DNA of 64,000 bases from Geodermatophilus nigrescens (GCF_900129495.1 NZ_FQVX01000001.1:744001-808000); one strand, 5' to 3'; numbered from the stretch's first letter, positions 1-10,143 are shown. A program made the numbers and translations. The notes: generated from the sequence alone by a model not told the origin.

Positions 1-300
1 GGCGAGGCGATCGGCCAGGCGATGTTCGGCGGGGTCAGCGAGGACGCCGGTTGGTACGCCGACCCCTACGCCGTCGGCGGCCTCGGGCCGGTCGAGCAGA
101 CCGACCCCGTGCCGCCCGGCGAGCTCGGCCCCGACCCGGTGCTCGACGCCTACGCGCAGGAGTGCTTCGACGGCGACCTGCAGTCCTGCGACGACCTCTA
201 CATGGAGTCGGCGCCGCTGTCGGACTACGAGGAGTACGGCAGCACCTGCGGCGGCCGGGTCAAGGCATGGACCGTGCCGTACTGCACCGAACTGGACTGA
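1..300 (+). CDS. Cys-repeat protein, C-terminal part only
   Basis: Only the last 99 residues are in the window; the frame is open to the left edge, so the start lies outside. The tail carries one copy of a module of about 48 residues with four cysteines (ECFDGD..SCDDLY, then TCGGRV, then a final Cys). The same module occurs twice in the next gene, so the two genes are tandem paralogues. The preceding DPVPP..LG.DP stretch matches the linker between the two modules downstream. No enzyme motif is visible. Four Cys per module suggests disulphides outside the membrane, which is inference. Function unknown. Confidence 0.7.
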   Translation, partial: GEAIGQAMFGGVSEDAGWYADPYAVGGLGPVEQTDPVPPGELGPDPVLDAYAQECFDGDLQSCDDLYMESAPLSDYEEYGSTCGGRVKAWTVPYCTELD

Positions 301-568
301 GGGAGGAGCCCGTCCTCCCCACCGCTCGCACGCTCGCGGCGGTGCCCTGGACGGGGCCGCGCTTGGGGGCCCGCCCAAGTCGCGCACCAGTCCGTTCCAG
401 CACGTCAGGGGATCGTTCGGGACGTCACCGGAGGGGGCCCCGCGGCTGACGTGAGCCGTGGGGCGGGTGGCGTCCTCCGCCGCTCACCCGTGACCGGGCG
501 GTGCTCGCTCGTCCCGATCGCCCGACCTAGCCTGGCCCCGCCAGCGACCAGAACCGAGGAGTCTGCAG

Positions 569-1732
569 ATGTCCCAGCCGCCGACGCCGCCGCAGGGCGG
601 CAACGACCCCGCGGGCCAGCAGCCCGGGCAGCAGGGCTGGGGGCAGTCCGACGACCCGACCGCGCAGTTCGGTCAGCCGGCGCCGCCGACCTCGCAGTTC
701 CAGGCCGGCCAGTACGGCCAGCCGGGTGACCCGCGGGAGCAGACCGCCCCCTTCGGCCAGCCCGACCCGAACGCCTACGGGCAGCAGCAGTACGGGCAGC
801 AGGGTCAGGACCCGAACGCCCAGTACGGGCAGCAGTACGGGCAGCAGGGCTACGACCCGGGCGCCCAGTACGGCCAGCAGTACGGGCAGCAGTACGGCCA
901 GCAGGGCTACGACCCGAACGCCCAGTACGGGCAGCAGTACGGGCAGCAGGGCTACGACCCGAACGCCCAGTACGGCCAGTACGGGCAGCAGCCCTACGGC
1001 CAGCAGCCCTACGGCCAGCAGGGCGCCTACGGCCAGCCGGCGCCGAAGCCGAAGAAGAACCTCGCCGTCATCCTCACCGTGGTCGGCGTCGTCCTCATCG
1101 CGGGCCTCGGCGTGCTGCTGTTCTTCCTGCTGCGCGACGACGAGGGCTCCACGGTCGCCGACCCGACCACCACGACCACCGCCTCGACGACGACGTCCTC
1201 CTCGTCGAGCTCCAGCTCCTCGTCGAGCTCGTCGTCCTCGTCCTCGTCCTCCTCGACCACCCCCGGCGGGGGCGGCGGCGGGGCCCTCCCGGCGGGGCAG
1301 CCCCCGGTGGGCCTCGGCGAGGACACCGAGGGCGACTTCCAGCAGCAGGCCGACGCCTGCTTCGCGGGCGACCTGGCCGCCTGCGACGACCTGTGGCTCG
1401 ACACCCCGATCGACTCGGCGTGGGAGGAGTACGGCGGCACCTGCGGCGGCCGGGTCGAGTACCAGGCCGGGACCTGCGAGCTGCGGCTCGGGTCGGGTAG
1501 CGGCGGCGCCGCGGGCCCGACGTCGGACCCGGTGCCGCCGAGCGACCTCGGCGACGACCCCTCCGGCCGGTACCAGCCGCTGGCCGAGGCGTGCTTCGCC
1601 GGCGACTGGGCCTCCTGCGACGAGCTCTGGGGGGCGACCCCGGTCGACTCGGAGTACGAGCAGTACGCCGGGACCTGCGCCGGCCGGGTGGCCTACGAGA
1701 GCCTCGGCACCTGCGAGGAGCGGCTCGGCTGA
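569..1732 (+). CDS. Membrane-anchored Gln/Gly/Tyr-rich protein with two Cys modules
   Basis: A 387-residue protein in four parts. Residues 1-160 are disordered and built of YGQQ / GYDPNAQ repeats. One transmembrane helix lies at about 164-188. A Thr/Ser linker follows, including a run of some 20 serines. Two copies of a four-Cys module (DACFAGD..ACDDLW..TCGGRV..TCE) sit near 260-305 and 338-387. The layout implies a cytoplasmic low-complexity tail and Cys modules displayed outside. The upstream partial gene ends in the same module. Start ATG follows a purine-rich stretch. Role unknown; cell-surface or envelope protein is inference. The tandem repeats may make length variable between strains. 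Confidence 0.85.
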   Translation: MSQPPTPPQGGNDPAGQQPGQQGWGQSDDPTAQFGQPAPPTSQFQAGQYGQPGDPREQTAPFGQPDPNAYGQQQYGQQGQDPNAQYGQQYGQQGYDPGAQYGQQYGQQYGQQGYDPNAQYGQQYGQQGYDPNAQYGQYGQQPYGQQPYGQQGAYGQPAPKPKKNLAVILTVVGVVLIAGLGVLLFFLLRDDEGSTVADPTTTTTASTTTSSSSSSSSSSSSSSSSSSSSTTPGGGGGGALPAGQPPVGLGEDTEGDFQQQADACFAGDLAACDDLWLDTPIDSAWEEYGGTCGGRVEYQAGTCELRLGSGSGGAAGPTSDPVPPSDLGDDPSGRYQPLAEACFAGDWASCDELWGATPVDSEYEQYAGTCAGRVAYESLGTCEERLG

Positions 1733-1736
1733 GCCA

Positions 1737-1792
1737 CGCACACACGAGGACGGCCCCGGGGCGATCGCCCCGGGGCCGTCCTCGTGTGTGCG
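1737..1792. terminator. Bidirectional terminator, perfect palindrome
   Basis: A perfect 56-bp palindrome (two 28-bp arms meeting at GCGA/TCGC) fills the gap between the end of the plus-strand Cys-repeat gene and the end of the minus-strand glpX. Its place between convergent genes fits a two-way transcription stop. There is no T-run, as is common in high-GC actinobacteria. Confidence 0.75.
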
Positions 1793-1799
1793 GTCTGCG

Positions 1800-2870
1800 T
1801 CAGTCGTGGTGCGGGTCGAAGGCGACCGCCGAGTAGGCGCGCAGCTTCTCCAGCGAGTGCAGGCTGTCGATCGAGCGGATGGTGCCGGAGCGCGAGCGCA
1901 TGACCAGCGACTGCGTGGTGCAGCCGCCGGCGCGGTACTGCACGCCGCGCAGCAGCTCGCCGTCGGTGATGCCGGTGGCCACGAAGAAGACGTCGCCGCG
2001 CACCAGGTCGTCGATCTGCAGCACCCGGTCGAGGTCGTGGCCGGCGTCGACCGCCTTCTGCCGCTCCTCGTCGTCCTTGGGCCACAGCCGGCCCTGCAGC
2101 GCACCGCCCATGCACTTGAGCGCGCAGGCGGCGATGATGCCCTCCGGCGTGCCGCCGATGCCCATGAGGATGTCGACGCCGGTGCCCTCCCGGGCGGCGG
2201 CGATCGCGCCGGCGACGTCGCCGTCGGAGATGAACCGGATGCGGGCGCCGGCCTCGCGGACCTCGTGCACCAGCTGGTCGTGCCGCGGGCGGTCGAGGAT
2301 GCAGACGGTGACGTCGGCGACCGAGCTGTGCTTGGCCTTCGCCACCCGGCGGATGTTCTCCGCGACCGGGGCGGTGATGTCGACGGCGTCGGCGGCGGCC
2401 GGGCCGACGGCGATCTTCTCCATGTAGAAGACGGCCGAGGGGTCGTACATGGCGCCGCGGTCGGCCACCGCCATGACGGCGATGGCGTTGGGCATGCCCT
2501 TGGCCATCAGCGTGGTGCCGTCGATCGGGTCGACGGCGACGTCGCACTCGGGGCCGTAGCCGTCGCCCACCTGCTCGCCGTTGTAGAGCATCGGCGCCTG
2601 GTCCTTCTCGCCCTCGCCGATGACGACGACGCCGCGCATGCTCACCGTGCCGATCAGCGCGCGCATGGCGTCGACCGCGGCGCCGTCGCCGCCGTTCTTG
2701 TCGCCGCGGCCCACCCAGCGGCCGGCGGCCATGGCGGCGGCCTCGGTGACGCGCACCAGCTCGAGGGCCAGGTTGCGGTCGGGGGCGGGGCGGTCGGTGC
2801 GGAAGGTGCTCACGCGCGGGGCCTGGGCCACGGGGCCGTCGGGTACGGGCAGTGTCACGGGGACCTCCAT
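1800..2870 (-). CDS. glpX: Class II fructose-1,6-bisphosphatase GlpX
   Basis: Hydrolyses fructose-1,6-bisphosphate to fructose-6-phosphate in gluconeogenesis, in the cytoplasm. The 356 residues carry the class II signatures: GEGEKD at about 85-90 and DPIDGTT at about 114-120 (metal and phosphate binding). The motifs GIGGTPEG and GGCTTQS also fit the family. Length is slightly above the usual 320-345 because of an N-terminal extension of about 30 residues. Start ATG at 2870; an inverted repeat lies just upstream in the divergent promoter region. In many actinobacteria GlpX is the only FBPase, so it is likely essential for growth on gluconeogenic carbon. Confidence 0.96.
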   Translation of the reverse strand: MEVPVTLPVPDGPVAQAPRVSTFRTDRPAPDRNLALELVRVTEAAAMAAGRWVGRGDKNGGDGAAVDAMRALIGTVSMRGVVVIGEGEKDQAPMLYNGEQVGDGYGPECDVAVDPIDGTTLMAKGMPNAIAVMAVADRGAMYDPSAVFYMEKIAVGPAAADAVDITAPVAENIRRVAKAKHSSVADVTVCILDRPRHDQLVHEVREAGARIRFISDGDVAGAIAAAREGTGVDILMGIGGTPEGIIAACALKCMGGALQGRLWPKDDEERQKAVDAGHDLDRVLQIDDLVRGDVFFVATGITDGELLRGVQYRAGGCTTQSLVMRSRSGTIRSIDSLHSLEKLRAYSAVAFDPHHD

Positions 2871-2901
2871 CGACCGGCACCGTTGCCGGTCGGACGCGCG
2901 G

Positions 2902-2924
2902 CGCCGCCCCGATGCGGGGCGGCG
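2902..2924. repeat. Inverted repeat in glpX divergent promoter region
   Basis: Two 9-base arms (CGCCGCCCC / GGGGCGGCG) with a 5-base loop lie between the divergent starts of glpX and the DUF4245 gene. The position would suit an operator or leader hairpin. No regulator can be named, and GC-rich repeats of this size can occur by chance. Confidence 0.35.
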
Positions 2925-2956
2925 GGGTTCTGGATCGGTGCTGCGATCCTAGGGGC

Positions 2957-3580
2957 ATGACCAGTTCCGGCCCGTCGGGCCAGCAGGCCCCCGAGCAGCA
3001 GCCCGCGCAGGAGCAGCCGCCCCCCGCGCCGACCGCGGTCGAGCGGGCCAACCGGATGAGCGCGGCCAACATGATCCGGTCGCTGGCGCCGCTGGTGCTC
3101 ATCTGCCTGCTGGTCGTCGGCTGGATCGCCCTCCGGCAGAGCGGCACCGATCCGGTGCGCACGGTCGACCCGGGCAGCTCCGTGCAGTTCGCGGCGTCCC
3201 GCGCGGGCTACGAACTCGAGGCGCCCGCGGAGCTGCCCGACGGCTACCGGCCCACCAGCGCCCGCACCGACGCCGGCGAGGCCGCCGAGGGGGCGCCGGT
3301 GACGCTGGAGATCGGCTACCTGACGCCGTCGGACGAGTACGCGGGCTTCGTCACCACCGACGACCCGCGCGCCGAGGAGCTCACCGCCGTCCTCGACGAC
3401 GCCACCGAGGACGGCACCGTCGACCTCGGCGGGCGCACCTGGACGCGGCTGACCAGCGAGCGCGGCGAGACGGTCCTCACCCTCGAGGACGGCGAGGTGA
3501 CCACGGTCGTCACCGGCTCGGCCGACGACGACGAGCTCGAGACGGTGGCGGGCTCCGTCGCCCCCGTCGTGGTGCGCTGA
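2957..3580 (+). CDS. DUF4245-type membrane-anchored protein
   Basis: A 207-residue protein with a Pro/Gln-rich cytoplasmic N-terminus, one transmembrane helix at about 41-58 (LAPLVLICLLVVGWIAL) and an extracytoplasmic domain. That domain includes YELEAPAELPDGYRPTSAR and a later stretch around GGRTWTRL, as in DUF4245 proteins of actinobacteria. It is divergent from glpX and convergent with xseB, the usual neighbourhood of the family. ATG at 2957 was chosen because the transmembrane segment then follows a short hydrophilic tail; an upstream in-frame ATG would run through the glpX promoter. Function unknown. Confidence 0.85.
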   Translation: MTSSGPSGQQAPEQQPAQEQPPPAPTAVERANRMSAANMIRSLAPLVLICLLVVGWIALRQSGTDPVRTVDPGSSVQFAASRAGYELEAPAELPDGYRPTSARTDAGEAAEGAPVTLEIGYLTPSDEYAGFVTTDDPRAEELTAVLDDATEDGTVDLGGRTWTRLTSERGETVLTLEDGEVTTVVTGSADDDELETVAGSVAPVVVR

Positions 3581-3587
3581 GCCCCGC

Positions 3588-3803
3588 TCAGCTCTCCTGC
3601 TGCTCGCCCGGGGCGGCGGCGGCCAGCCGCTCGCGGGCGCGGTCGAGCCAGTGCCGGCACAGCTCGGCCAGCTGCTCGCCGCGCTCCCACAGCCCCAGGG
3701 ACTCCTCGAGCGTGAGGCCGCCGGCCTCCAGCCGGCGCACCACGTCGGCCAGCTCCTCGCGGGCCTGCTCGTAGCTCTGGGTCGGCTGCTCGGGTGCGCT
3801 CAC
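3588..3803 (-). CDS. xseB: Exodeoxyribonuclease VII small subunit
   Basis: A 71-residue partner of XseA in the exonuclease that degrades single-stranded DNA from both ends. It shows the family core [19 protein letters not shown], then [17 protein letters not shown], and an Arg-rich helix. Length is typical (70-80). Its start overlaps the stop of xseA by 4 bases, so the subunits are translationally coupled. Confidence 0.95.
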   Translation of the reverse strand: MSAPEQPTQSYEQAREELADVVRRLEAGGLTLEESLGLWERGEQLAELCRHWLDRARERLAAAAPGEQQES

Positions 3804-5020
3804 GGCTGCCCATCCTCCCTGTCGACCCGCACGGGCAGCCGGCCGCCCGCGACCCGCACCGACAGCGCCTCGCCGTCGGACACCTCACCCGGGTCGCGGA
3901 CCAGCGCCCCGTCGGCGCGCTGCACGAGGGCGTAGCCGCGCTGCAGCGTCGCCTGCGGCGAGAGGGCGGCGACCCGGGCGCGGGCGTGCTCGAGGTCGCG
4001 CTCGGCGGTCTCCACGCGGTGGGTGAGCGTGCGCCGGGCGCGGTCGCGCAGCGCGGCGACGTCGTCGGCCCGGCCGTGCAGCAGCCGCTGCGGGTCGGCC
4101 AGCACCGGCCGGCTGCGGACGTTCTCCAGCCACCGCTCCTGCTGCTCGAGGCGCACCGACACCAGGTGGCGGGCGCGGGCGCGCAGCCCGTCGACCAGCC
4201 GCCGCTGCTCGCCGATCTCGGGCACCACGCGGTGCGCGGCGTCGGTGGGGGTGGCCGCGCGGACGTCGGCGACGTGGTCGACCAGCGTCGTGTCGGTCTC
4301 GTGCCCCACGGCGGTGACCACCGGCGTGCGGCAGGCGGCGATGGCGCGCACCAGCCCCTCGTCGGAGAAGGGCAGCAGGTCCTCGACCGAGCCGCCGCCG
4401 CGGGCGACGACGATGACCTCGACCTCCGGGTCGCGGTCGAGCCGCTGCAGGCCCTCGATCACCGAGCCGGCGGCGTTCACGCCCTGCACCAGGCTGTGGT
4501 GGACGGCGAAGCGCACCGCCGGCCAGCGCCGCCTTGCGGTGACGAGCACGTCGCGCTCGGCCGCGGAGTCCTTGCCGGTGACCAGGCCGACGACGGCCGG
4601 CGCGAACGGCAGCGGGCGCTTGCGGGCGGCGTCGAAGAGGCCCTCGGCGGCCAGCAGCCGGCGGATCCGCTCGATCCGGGCGAGCAGCTCGCCCAGGCCG
4701 ACGGCGCGGATCTCCGTGGCGCGCAGCGAGAACGAGCCGCGGGCGATGTAGTAGTCGGGCCGCGCGCGCACGACCACCCGCGCGCCCTCGGTGAGCTCCA
4801 GGCCGGGCCGGTCGGCGACGTCGCGGGCGCAGGTGACCGGCACCGAGAGGTCGGCCGCCGGGTCGCGCAGGGTGAGGAAGACGGTGGCCGCGCCGCGGCG
4901 GGAGAGCTGGGCGACCTGCCCCTCGACCCACACCTCGCCGAGCCGGCCGATCCACTCGGCGACCTTCCGGGCCACCGTGCGCACGGGCCACGGGGCCTCG
5001 GGGGTCGACGGAGCGGTCAC
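3800..5020 (-). CDS. xseA: Exodeoxyribonuclease VII large subunit
   Basis: The catalytic subunit of exonuclease VII, which processes single-stranded DNA in repair and recombination. The 406 residues begin with an OB-fold domain ([20 protein letters not shown], then [10 protein letters not shown]). They continue with the family motifs [15 protein letters not shown] and [20 protein letters not shown], then [20 protein letters not shown], and end in coiled-coil and TLQRGYALV segments. Length is normal. It overlaps xseB by 4 bases and is separated from the gene upstream by a strong hairpin, so xseAB is probably its own unit. Confidence 0.96.
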   Translation of the reverse strand: MTAPSTPEAPWPVRTVARKVAEWIGRLGEVWVEGQVAQLSRRGAATVFLTLRDPAADLSVPVTCARDVADRPGLELTEGARVVVRARPDYYIARGSFSLRATEIRAVGLGELLARIERIRRLLAAEGLFDAARKRPLPFAPAVVGLVTGKDSAAERDVLVTARRRWPAVRFAVHHSLVQGVNAAGSVIEGLQRLDRDPEVEVIVVARGGGSVEDLLPFSDEGLVRAIAACRTPVVTAVGHETDTTLVDHVADVRAATPTDAAHRVVPEIGEQRRLVDGLRARARHLVSVRLEQQERWLENVRSRPVLADPQRLLHGRADDVAALRDRARRTLTHRVETAERDLEHARARVAALSPQATLQRGYALVQRADGALVRDPGEVSDGEALSVRVAGGRLPVRVDREDGQP

Positions 5021-5056
5021 GGGGGTCGAGCCTGCCAGGCGGTACCGACACGGCGG

Positions 5057-5081
5057 CCCGGGACCCTCGAGGGGTCCCGGG
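5057..5081 (-). terminator. Hairpin terminator upstream of xseA
   Basis: Perfect 10-base arms (CCCGGGACCC / GGGTCCCGGG) around a 5-base loop, directly downstream of the minus-strand lipid-droplet-type gene and upstream of xseA. It would separate the two transcription units. Confidence 0.6.
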
Positions 5082-5106
5082 TCGCCGGGAGGGGAAGCGG
5101 TGCTCG

Positions 5107-6747
5107 CTAGCCGCGGGGCTGCAGCGGGCTCGCGTCGGCCGCCTGCTGCTCGAGCTTCTCCAGCCGGTTGCGCAGCATGGTGACGAACGGCGCCCGGTTG
5201 CGGGTGGCCTCCTCGTAGGCGAGCAGGTCGCCGACCGTGGCCAGCTGGTAGCCGCGCAGCCGGCCGCGCAACTGGGCGACGGTGAAGGAGTCGTAGCCGT
5301 CGACCGGCGCGGCCCCGGCGGCCTGCGAGCCCGACAGCTCGCTGCCGCCCTCCGGGTCGTCGGTGGGGGCGTCGGACTCCCCGCCGACGGCGTCCACGAC
5401 CGCGCCCTCGGCGATCGCCGCGTCCTCCTCGGCGGTGTCGGCGTCCCCGACGTCGGTGCGCACGCCCGTCGCGGCGGCCACGGGCGTGCCGCCCTCGTCG
5501 GTGGCCGTGTCGCCGGCCGTCTCGGCGGTGTCGGCCGGCGTGTCGGTCAGGGGTTCGGGCTCGACCGTGTCGGTGGCCGCGCCGGAGTCCTCGCCCGGGC
5601 CCGCCTCGGCGCCGAGCTCCTCGTCGACGCGGGCGTGCTCACCGGTGACGACGTCGCTCGCCTCGCCCGTCGCGGTGCCCTGGCCGTCGGCGGGCTGCCC
5701 GTCGCCGTCCTCGGGGGCGACGACGCCCTCGTCGGTGACGGTGCCCTCGACGGTGGTCACCTGGCCGTCGGGGGTGATCACGTCGACCTCGGTGGCGGCG
5801 TCCTCGGCCGCGGCCGCGTCGGACTCAGCGTCCTCGCCCAGCACGCCGGCGTCGGGGGAGGCGGCGGTGTCCGTACCCGCGGTGTCCGTGCCGGCCGCGT
5901 CGTCGGCGGTGCCGATCTCGGTGTCGGGCGTGCCGGAGTCGGCGGCGTCGGGGGTCGCGGCGTCGTCGCTGCCCACGTCGGGGGCGCCGGCGAGCTCACC
6001 GACGGGGGAGCCGCCCGGGTCGCTGGCGGCGGGCGCGTCGTCCGGGACGGCCGGCACCGCGGGTGAGTCGCTGCCCTCGGCCTCGAGCAGCGCGCTCTCC
6101 AGCGCGTCCTCGGCGGTGAGCGCGGAGTCGGCGTCGTCGAGCGCGGCCTCGGCCTCCTCGGTGCCCAGCACCTGGTCGGTGACGTCCTCGACCGCGGCGA
6201 CGACGGCGGCCGGCGGCGGGTCCTGGGGGAGGCCCGCCACCTCGTCGTCGACCAGGCCGGCGGCGTCGGTGTCGACGTCGATCTCCATGACGTCGACCTC
6301 GGTCAGCGTCTCGGTCTCGTCGAGCACGGCCGCTGTGTCCTCGACGGCGGCCACGACCGCGTCGGCGGCCGGGTCCTCGGGGAGTCCCGCGACCTCGGCG
6401 TCGGAGATGCCCGTGGTGTCGACGTCGGGGGCGCGGTCGAAGGCGGAGGTGCGCAGGACGTCGATCGGCTGGGCGACCAGGGCCTCGCCGGAGCGCGCGT
6501 CCTCGTCGTCGTCGTCGAAGGTGGCCATGCCCGGCTCGCGGTCGCCGCGCAGCCCGGTGAGCAGCTCGTCGCCGCGGGCCACCAGCCCCGACCAGTGCTG
6601 CTGGAGCTTCATCGCGGTCTGGAGTGCGATGCCGACCAGGCGCACGGGCAGGCCGGGCAGCGTCTCGGGGAGGCGGCGGGCCTCGTCGAGGACGGTGGCG
6701 GCCAGTCCGGCGGCGGCGCGGACCGGCTCGGGGATCTCACGGGACAT
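5107..6747 (-). CDS. Lipid droplet-associated-type protein with long acidic middle
   Basis: A 546-residue protein. The N-terminus (about 1-65: [21 protein letters not shown], then [19 protein letters not shown], then a QQHWSGL helix) is the conserved part of the small actinobacterial family often labelled lipid droplet-associated. It sits between xseA and ispH, as in mycobacteria. Residues about 85-470 are Asp/Glu/Ala/Thr-rich low complexity. The last 60 residues (about 480-540: [18 protein letters not shown], then [20 protein letters not shown]) form a conserved helical C-terminal module. It is much longer than simple relatives because of the acidic stretch. The droplet role is by family name only. 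Confidence 0.75.
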   Translation of the reverse strand: MSREIPEPVRAAAGLAATVLDEARRLPETLPGLPVRLVGIALQTAMKLQQHWSGLVARGDELLTGLRGDREPGMATFDDDDEDARSGEALVAQPIDVLRTSAFDRAPDVDTTGISDAEVAGLPEDPAADAVVAAVEDTAAVLDETETLTEVDVMEIDVDTDAAGLVDDEVAGLPQDPPPAAVVAAVEDVTDQVLGTEEAEAALDDADSALTAEDALESALLEAEGSDSPAVPAVPDDAPAASDPGGSPVGELAGAPDVGSDDAATPDAADSGTPDTEIGTADDAAGTDTAGTDTAASPDAGVLGEDAESDAAAAEDAATEVDVITPDGQVTTVEGTVTDEGVVAPEDGDGQPADGQGTATGEASDVVTGEHARVDEELGAEAGPGEDSGAATDTVEPEPLTDTPADTAETAGDTATDEGGTPVAAATGVRTDVGDADTAEEDAAIAEGAVVDAVGGESDAPTDDPEGGSELSGSQAAGAAPVDGYDSFTVAQLRGRLRGYQLATVGDLLAYEEATRNRAPFVTMLRNRLEKLEQQAADASPLQPRG

Positions 6748-6881
6748 GCGCCCAGCCTGCCGCAGCGCGTCGGCGTCGGCAGCACGGCCCGGACCGCGGA
6801 CACCCGGTCGGGCGGCGTGCGTCGTGTCACGACTCCCCTCGGCAGCCCGGCCGGGGGTCGCGCGCGACCTACAGTGGGGGC

Positions 6882-7853
6882 ATGGCTGATCAGCGCGGAC
6901 GGGTCCTGCTGGCCGATCCCCGGGGCTACTGCGCCGGCGTCGACCGGGCGGTGGTGGCCGTCGAGCGGGCGCTGGAGATGCACGGCGCGCCCGTCTACGT
7001 CCGCAAGCAGATCGTCCACAATAAGCACGTCGTGGCCACCCTCGAGCGGCGCGGCGCGGTGTTCGTCGACGAGACCGACGAGGTGCCCGAGGGCTCGGTC
7101 GTCGTGTTCAGCGCCCACGGCGTCTCGCCGGCGGTGCACGAGGAGGCGGCGGCCCGGCAGCTGCGCACCATCGACGCGACCTGCCCGCTGGTGACGAAGG
7201 TGCACCAGGAGGCCAAGCGGTTCGCCCGCGACGACTACGACATCCTGCTCATCGGCCACCGCGGGCACGAGGAGGTCGAGGGCACCTCCGGCGAGGCGCC
7301 GTCGCACATCCAGCTCGTCGACGGGCCCGAGGACGTCGCGAACGTCCAGGTGCGCGACCCCGAGCGGGTGGTCTGGCTGTCGCAGACGACGCTGTCGGTC
7401 GATGAGACGCTGGCCACGGTCGACCAGCTGAAGACCCGGTTCCCCGGGCTGCAGTCCCCGCCCAGCGACGACATCTGCTACGCCACGCAGAACCGGCAGC
7501 AGGCGGTCAAGCAGATGGCGCCCGACTGCGACCTGGTGGTCGTCGTCGGCTCCACCAACTCGTCGAACTCGGTGCGGCTGGTCGAGGTGGCGCTGGAGGC
7601 CGGCGCCCGCGCGGCGCACCTGGTCGACTACGCCTCCGAGATCGACCCGGCCTGGCTCGAGGGCGTCTCCACCGTGGGCGTGACCAGCGGCGCGTCGGTG
7701 CCCGAGGTGCTGGTCGGCGAGGTGCTCGACTGGCTGGCCGAGCGCGGCTACCCCGACGTCTCGTCGGTCAAGGCCGCCGAGGAGCGGCTGGTGTTCGCGC
7801 TGCCGCGCGAGTTGCGGCCCGAGCGCGGGGAGTCCGCCCGCCCCGCGCGCTGA
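6882..7853 (+). CDS. ispH: 4-hydroxy-3-methylbut-2-enyl diphosphate reductase IspH
   Basis: The last enzyme of the MEP isoprenoid pathway; a cytoplasmic 4Fe-4S enzyme reducing HMBPP to IPP and DMAPP. The 323 residues have the three cluster cysteines in context: [11 protein letters not shown] (Cys17), [10 protein letters not shown] and [11 protein letters not shown]. They also have [20 protein letters not shown] and the C-terminal [10 protein letters not shown]. The start at 6882 puts the N-terminus five residues before the conserved [11 protein letters not shown]. It is divergent from the lipid-droplet-type gene, and a strong hairpin follows. Confidence 0.97.
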   Translation: MADQRGRVLLADPRGYCAGVDRAVVAVERALEMHGAPVYVRKQIVHNKHVVATLERRGAVFVDETDEVPEGSVVVFSAHGVSPAVHEEAAARQLRTIDATCPLVTKVHQEAKRFARDDYDILLIGHRGHEEVEGTSGEAPSHIQLVDGPEDVANVQVRDPERVVWLSQTTLSVDETLATVDQLKTRFPGLQSPPSDDICYATQNRQQAVKQMAPDCDLVVVVGSTNSSNSVRLVEVALEAGARAAHLVDYASEIDPAWLEGVSTVGVTSGASVPEVLVGEVLDWLAERGYPDVSSVKAAEERLVFALPRELRPERGESARPAR

Positions 7854-7858
7854 CCCCT

Positions 7859-7908
7859 GAACGCACGAAGGCCCTCCTCCCGACCGGGAGGGGGGCCTTC
7901 GTGCGTTC
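7859..7908. terminator. Bidirectional terminator between ispH and DUF6542 gene
   Basis: Inverted repeat of 23-base arms with one mismatch and a 4-base loop; the outer stem starts GAACGCACGAAGGCCC. It lies between two convergent genes and begins 5 bases after the ispH stop. Confidence 0.8.
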
Positions 7909-7916
7909 CGGGGCCG

Positions 7917-8699
7917 TCAGCGGCGGGCGGCCCAGCGGATGATGCCGAGGACGATCGCGACGCCGGTGGCGACGGCCATCGTGGGGAACCCGCGGATGAG
8001 GACGGTGGCGATCGTCGGCACGCTGAAGTCGGCCGACGGCGCCAGCCCGATGTTGACCGCGGCCACCGCGACGAACACCAGCGGCGGGGCGACGACGACG
8101 GTGAGCAGGTCGCGCTTGCGGACCAGCAGCGTGGCGACGGCGGAGGCCGCGACCAGCGTGACCAGCGTCAGCGTGCCGAGGCCGACGTCGAGGAACGAGT
8201 CGACGGCGCCGCCGGCGAGGGTGATGACGAAGATGCCGAGGACGGCGAGGCTGCCGCGCAGGCCGGGCGCGGGCGCCGGCGCGGTCCGCGAGGAGCCCCG
8301 CGGGGTCTCGCGCGGCGTCTCCCGCGGGCGCTCGGCGGCGCGGCCGCGGCGCGGCGGCTCCGGGGCGTCCCGGTCGGCCAGCGGGTGCACGCCAGGGTAG
8401 GGGGTGCGCTGCTGCGGGCGGGCCGCCGGCGGGCGCGAGTCGGCGACCGGACGGCCGGAGCCCCAGCCGGGCGCCGGGCCCGCGGCGGGACCGGGCGTGC
8501 CGGGACGGCGGTCGGGGGCCGGGGCGCCGGAGCGGCGCGGCGGGGGCGGCGGCACCGGAGGCAGCGACATGCGCGCCGCGCGGGCGGGCGTCGCGTCGAG
8601 CCGCGGCAGGTCCGGGCGCGGGGCCTGCGGGCCGGCGTGGGGACGCTCGCCGCGGCCTCCGCCGTCCCGCCAGGTGTCGGCTGCACTCGCCGAGGCCAT
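7917..8699 (-). CDS. DUF6542 family membrane protein
   Basis: A 260-residue protein. The first 140 residues are a disordered Pro/Arg-rich region. The C-terminal 120 residues form a compact domain with four predicted transmembrane helices (around LRGSLAVLGIFVITLAGG, LVTLVAASAVATLL, LTVVVAPPLVFVAVAAVNI and FPTMAVATGVAIVLGI), matching the DUF6542 domain. It is convergent with ispH, the same relation as in mycobacteria. A GGGGAGG ribosome site precedes ATG 8699. Function unknown. Confidence 0.8.
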   Translation of the reverse strand: MASASAADTWRDGGGRGERPHAGPQAPRPDLPRLDATPARAARMSLPPVPPPPPRRSGAPAPDRRPGTPGPAAGPAPGWGSGRPVADSRPPAARPQQRTPYPGVHPLADRDAPEPPRRGRAAERPRETPRETPRGSSRTAPAPAPGLRGSLAVLGIFVITLAGGAVDSFLDVGLGTLTLVTLVAASAVATLLVRKRDLLTVVVAPPLVFVAVAAVNIGLAPSADFSVPTIATVLIRGFPTMAVATGVAIVLGIIRWAARR

Positions 8700-8899
8700 G
8701 GCGTACCTCCCCGTCCGGACCGGCCCGGGGCGGGCCGATGTCGGTGCTCACCGTAGCGACGGGGAGCCGCCCGCCGGGGCACATCGTGTCGTCGACGCGC
8801 GACACGTCGCCGGATCGATTTGGCAACTCTCGGTGAGGGGCGGGGTGGATGTGACGGAGGGGTCCAGCGCGACCGCCGGGGCCGGCCGACCCCGGGACG

Positions 8900-10075
8900 T
8901 CATCCGGCGCCGGAGGGGCGGCCCAGCCCGGGCAGCCGGCGCAGCGGCAGCTCGTCGGGTCGGGGGAGGGCGTCGGTGATCGGCACGGCGTCGGCGATGG
9001 GCACGGCGTCGGCGACCGGCTCGTCGTCGGCCGGCAGGACGTCGTCGTCCGGGGCCGGGCGCAGCTGCCGGACCACCGCCTCGACCTCTGGCGGGGACGG
9101 CACCGCGGTCTCGCCGACGCCGAGGTCGTCGAAGCGGCGGGCGGCGGCGAGCACGGAGCGCTCGTAGGAGCCGACGGTCTCGTTGTAGCGGGTGAGCGCG
9201 GTGCCCAGCGCCGAGCCGAGCCGGGTCAGGTGGCCCGAGAGCGTGGTGAGCCGGGCGTGCAGCCGGCGGCCGACCTCGATGACCTGGTCGGCGTCGCGGG
9301 CGAGGCGCTCCTGCCGCCAGGAGTGCGCGACGGTGCGCAGCAGCGCGAGCAGCGTGCTCGGGGTGGCGATGACGACGTCGCGGGCGAAGCCGTGCTCGAG
9401 CAGCGCGGGCTCGGCCTCCAGCGCGGTGGTGAGGAACCCGTCGGAGGGGACGAACAGCACGGTGAACGGCGCGGCCGGGCGGAACGCGGTGGGGTAGCGG
9501 CGGGCGGCCAGCTGGTCGACGTGGGTGCGCAGCTGCCGGGCGTGGGCGGCCACCCGCTGGTCGCGGACGGCCTGGTCGGTGGCCTGCACGGCCTCGATGT
9601 AGCCGGTGAAGGGCACCTTCGCGTCGACGACGACCTGCCGGCCGTCGGCGAGGGTGACCACCAGGTCGGGGCGGACGCCGGCGCCCTCGTCGTTGGTGGA
9701 GGACGGCTGCTCGACGAAGTCGCAGTGCTCGAGCAGGCCCGCCACCTCGACCACCCGGCGCAGCTGCACCTCACCCCAGCGGCCGCGCACGTGCGGGGTG
9801 CGCAGCGCCGTGACCAGCGCCGCCGTCTCCTGGCGCAGCAGCGCGCTGGTCTGCCCGACGGTGCCCATCTGCTCGCGCAGCTCGCCGTGCGCGGTGGCGC
9901 GGTCGCGCTCGATGCCGGCGAGCAGGCGGTGCAGGTGGTCGAGCGACTCGTGCACCGGCTCCAGCGCGTCGTCGGCCGGCCGGCGGCGGGACAGCACCGC
10001 GACCACGCCGAGGGCGACGGCCGCCCCGAGCAGCACGCCGAGGAGCAGGCCGAGCAGCAGGGAGGCGGCGTCCAC
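8900..10075 (-). CDS. rmuC: DNA recombination protein RmuC
   Basis: A 391-residue RmuC-family protein. It has an N-terminal membrane helix (about 5-28), then a coiled-coil segment. The nuclease-like core carries VRGRWGEVQLRRVVEVAGLL, RPDLVVTLADGRQVVVDAKVP, FRPAAPFTVLFVPSDGFL and ATPSTLLALLRTVAHSWRQE, all hallmarks of the family. RmuC limits inversions and other rearrangements in E. coli; the mechanism is not settled. The last 60 residues are acidic, with a VADAVPIADAVPITDA repeat. About 200 bases without a gene separate it from the DUF6542 start. Confidence 0.93.
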   Translation of the reverse strand: MDAASLLLGLLLGVLLGAAVALGVVAVLSRRRPADDALEPVHESLDHLHRLLAGIERDRATAHGELREQMGTVGQTSALLRQETAALVTALRTPHVRGRWGEVQLRRVVEVAGLLEHCDFVEQPSSTNDEGAGVRPDLVVTLADGRQVVVDAKVPFTGYIEAVQATDQAVRDQRVAAHARQLRTHVDQLAARRYPTAFRPAAPFTVLFVPSDGFLTTALEAEPALLEHGFARDVVIATPSTLLALLRTVAHSWRQERLARDADQVIEVGRRLHARLTTLSGHLTRLGSALGTALTRYNETVGSYERSVLAAARRFDDLGVGETAVPSPPEVEAVVRQLRPAPDDDVLPADDEPVADAVPIADAVPITDALPRPDELPLRRLPGLGRPSGAG

Positions 10076-10143
10076 CCCAGCAGGGTGCAGGACGCCACCG
10101 ACAACCCCGGGGAGGTGAGGCCAATAGCGCTACAAAGGCCCAC

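Noticed and set aside
726-2960. 744-residue frame on the plus strand across two genes
   Set aside because: It reads out of frame through the Cys-repeat gene, the terminator palindrome and antisense to glpX.
5363-6889. 508-residue Ser/Ala/Val-rich frame on the plus strand
   Set aside because: It is the reverse-strand shadow of the acidic repeat region of the lipid-droplet-type gene and has no domain.
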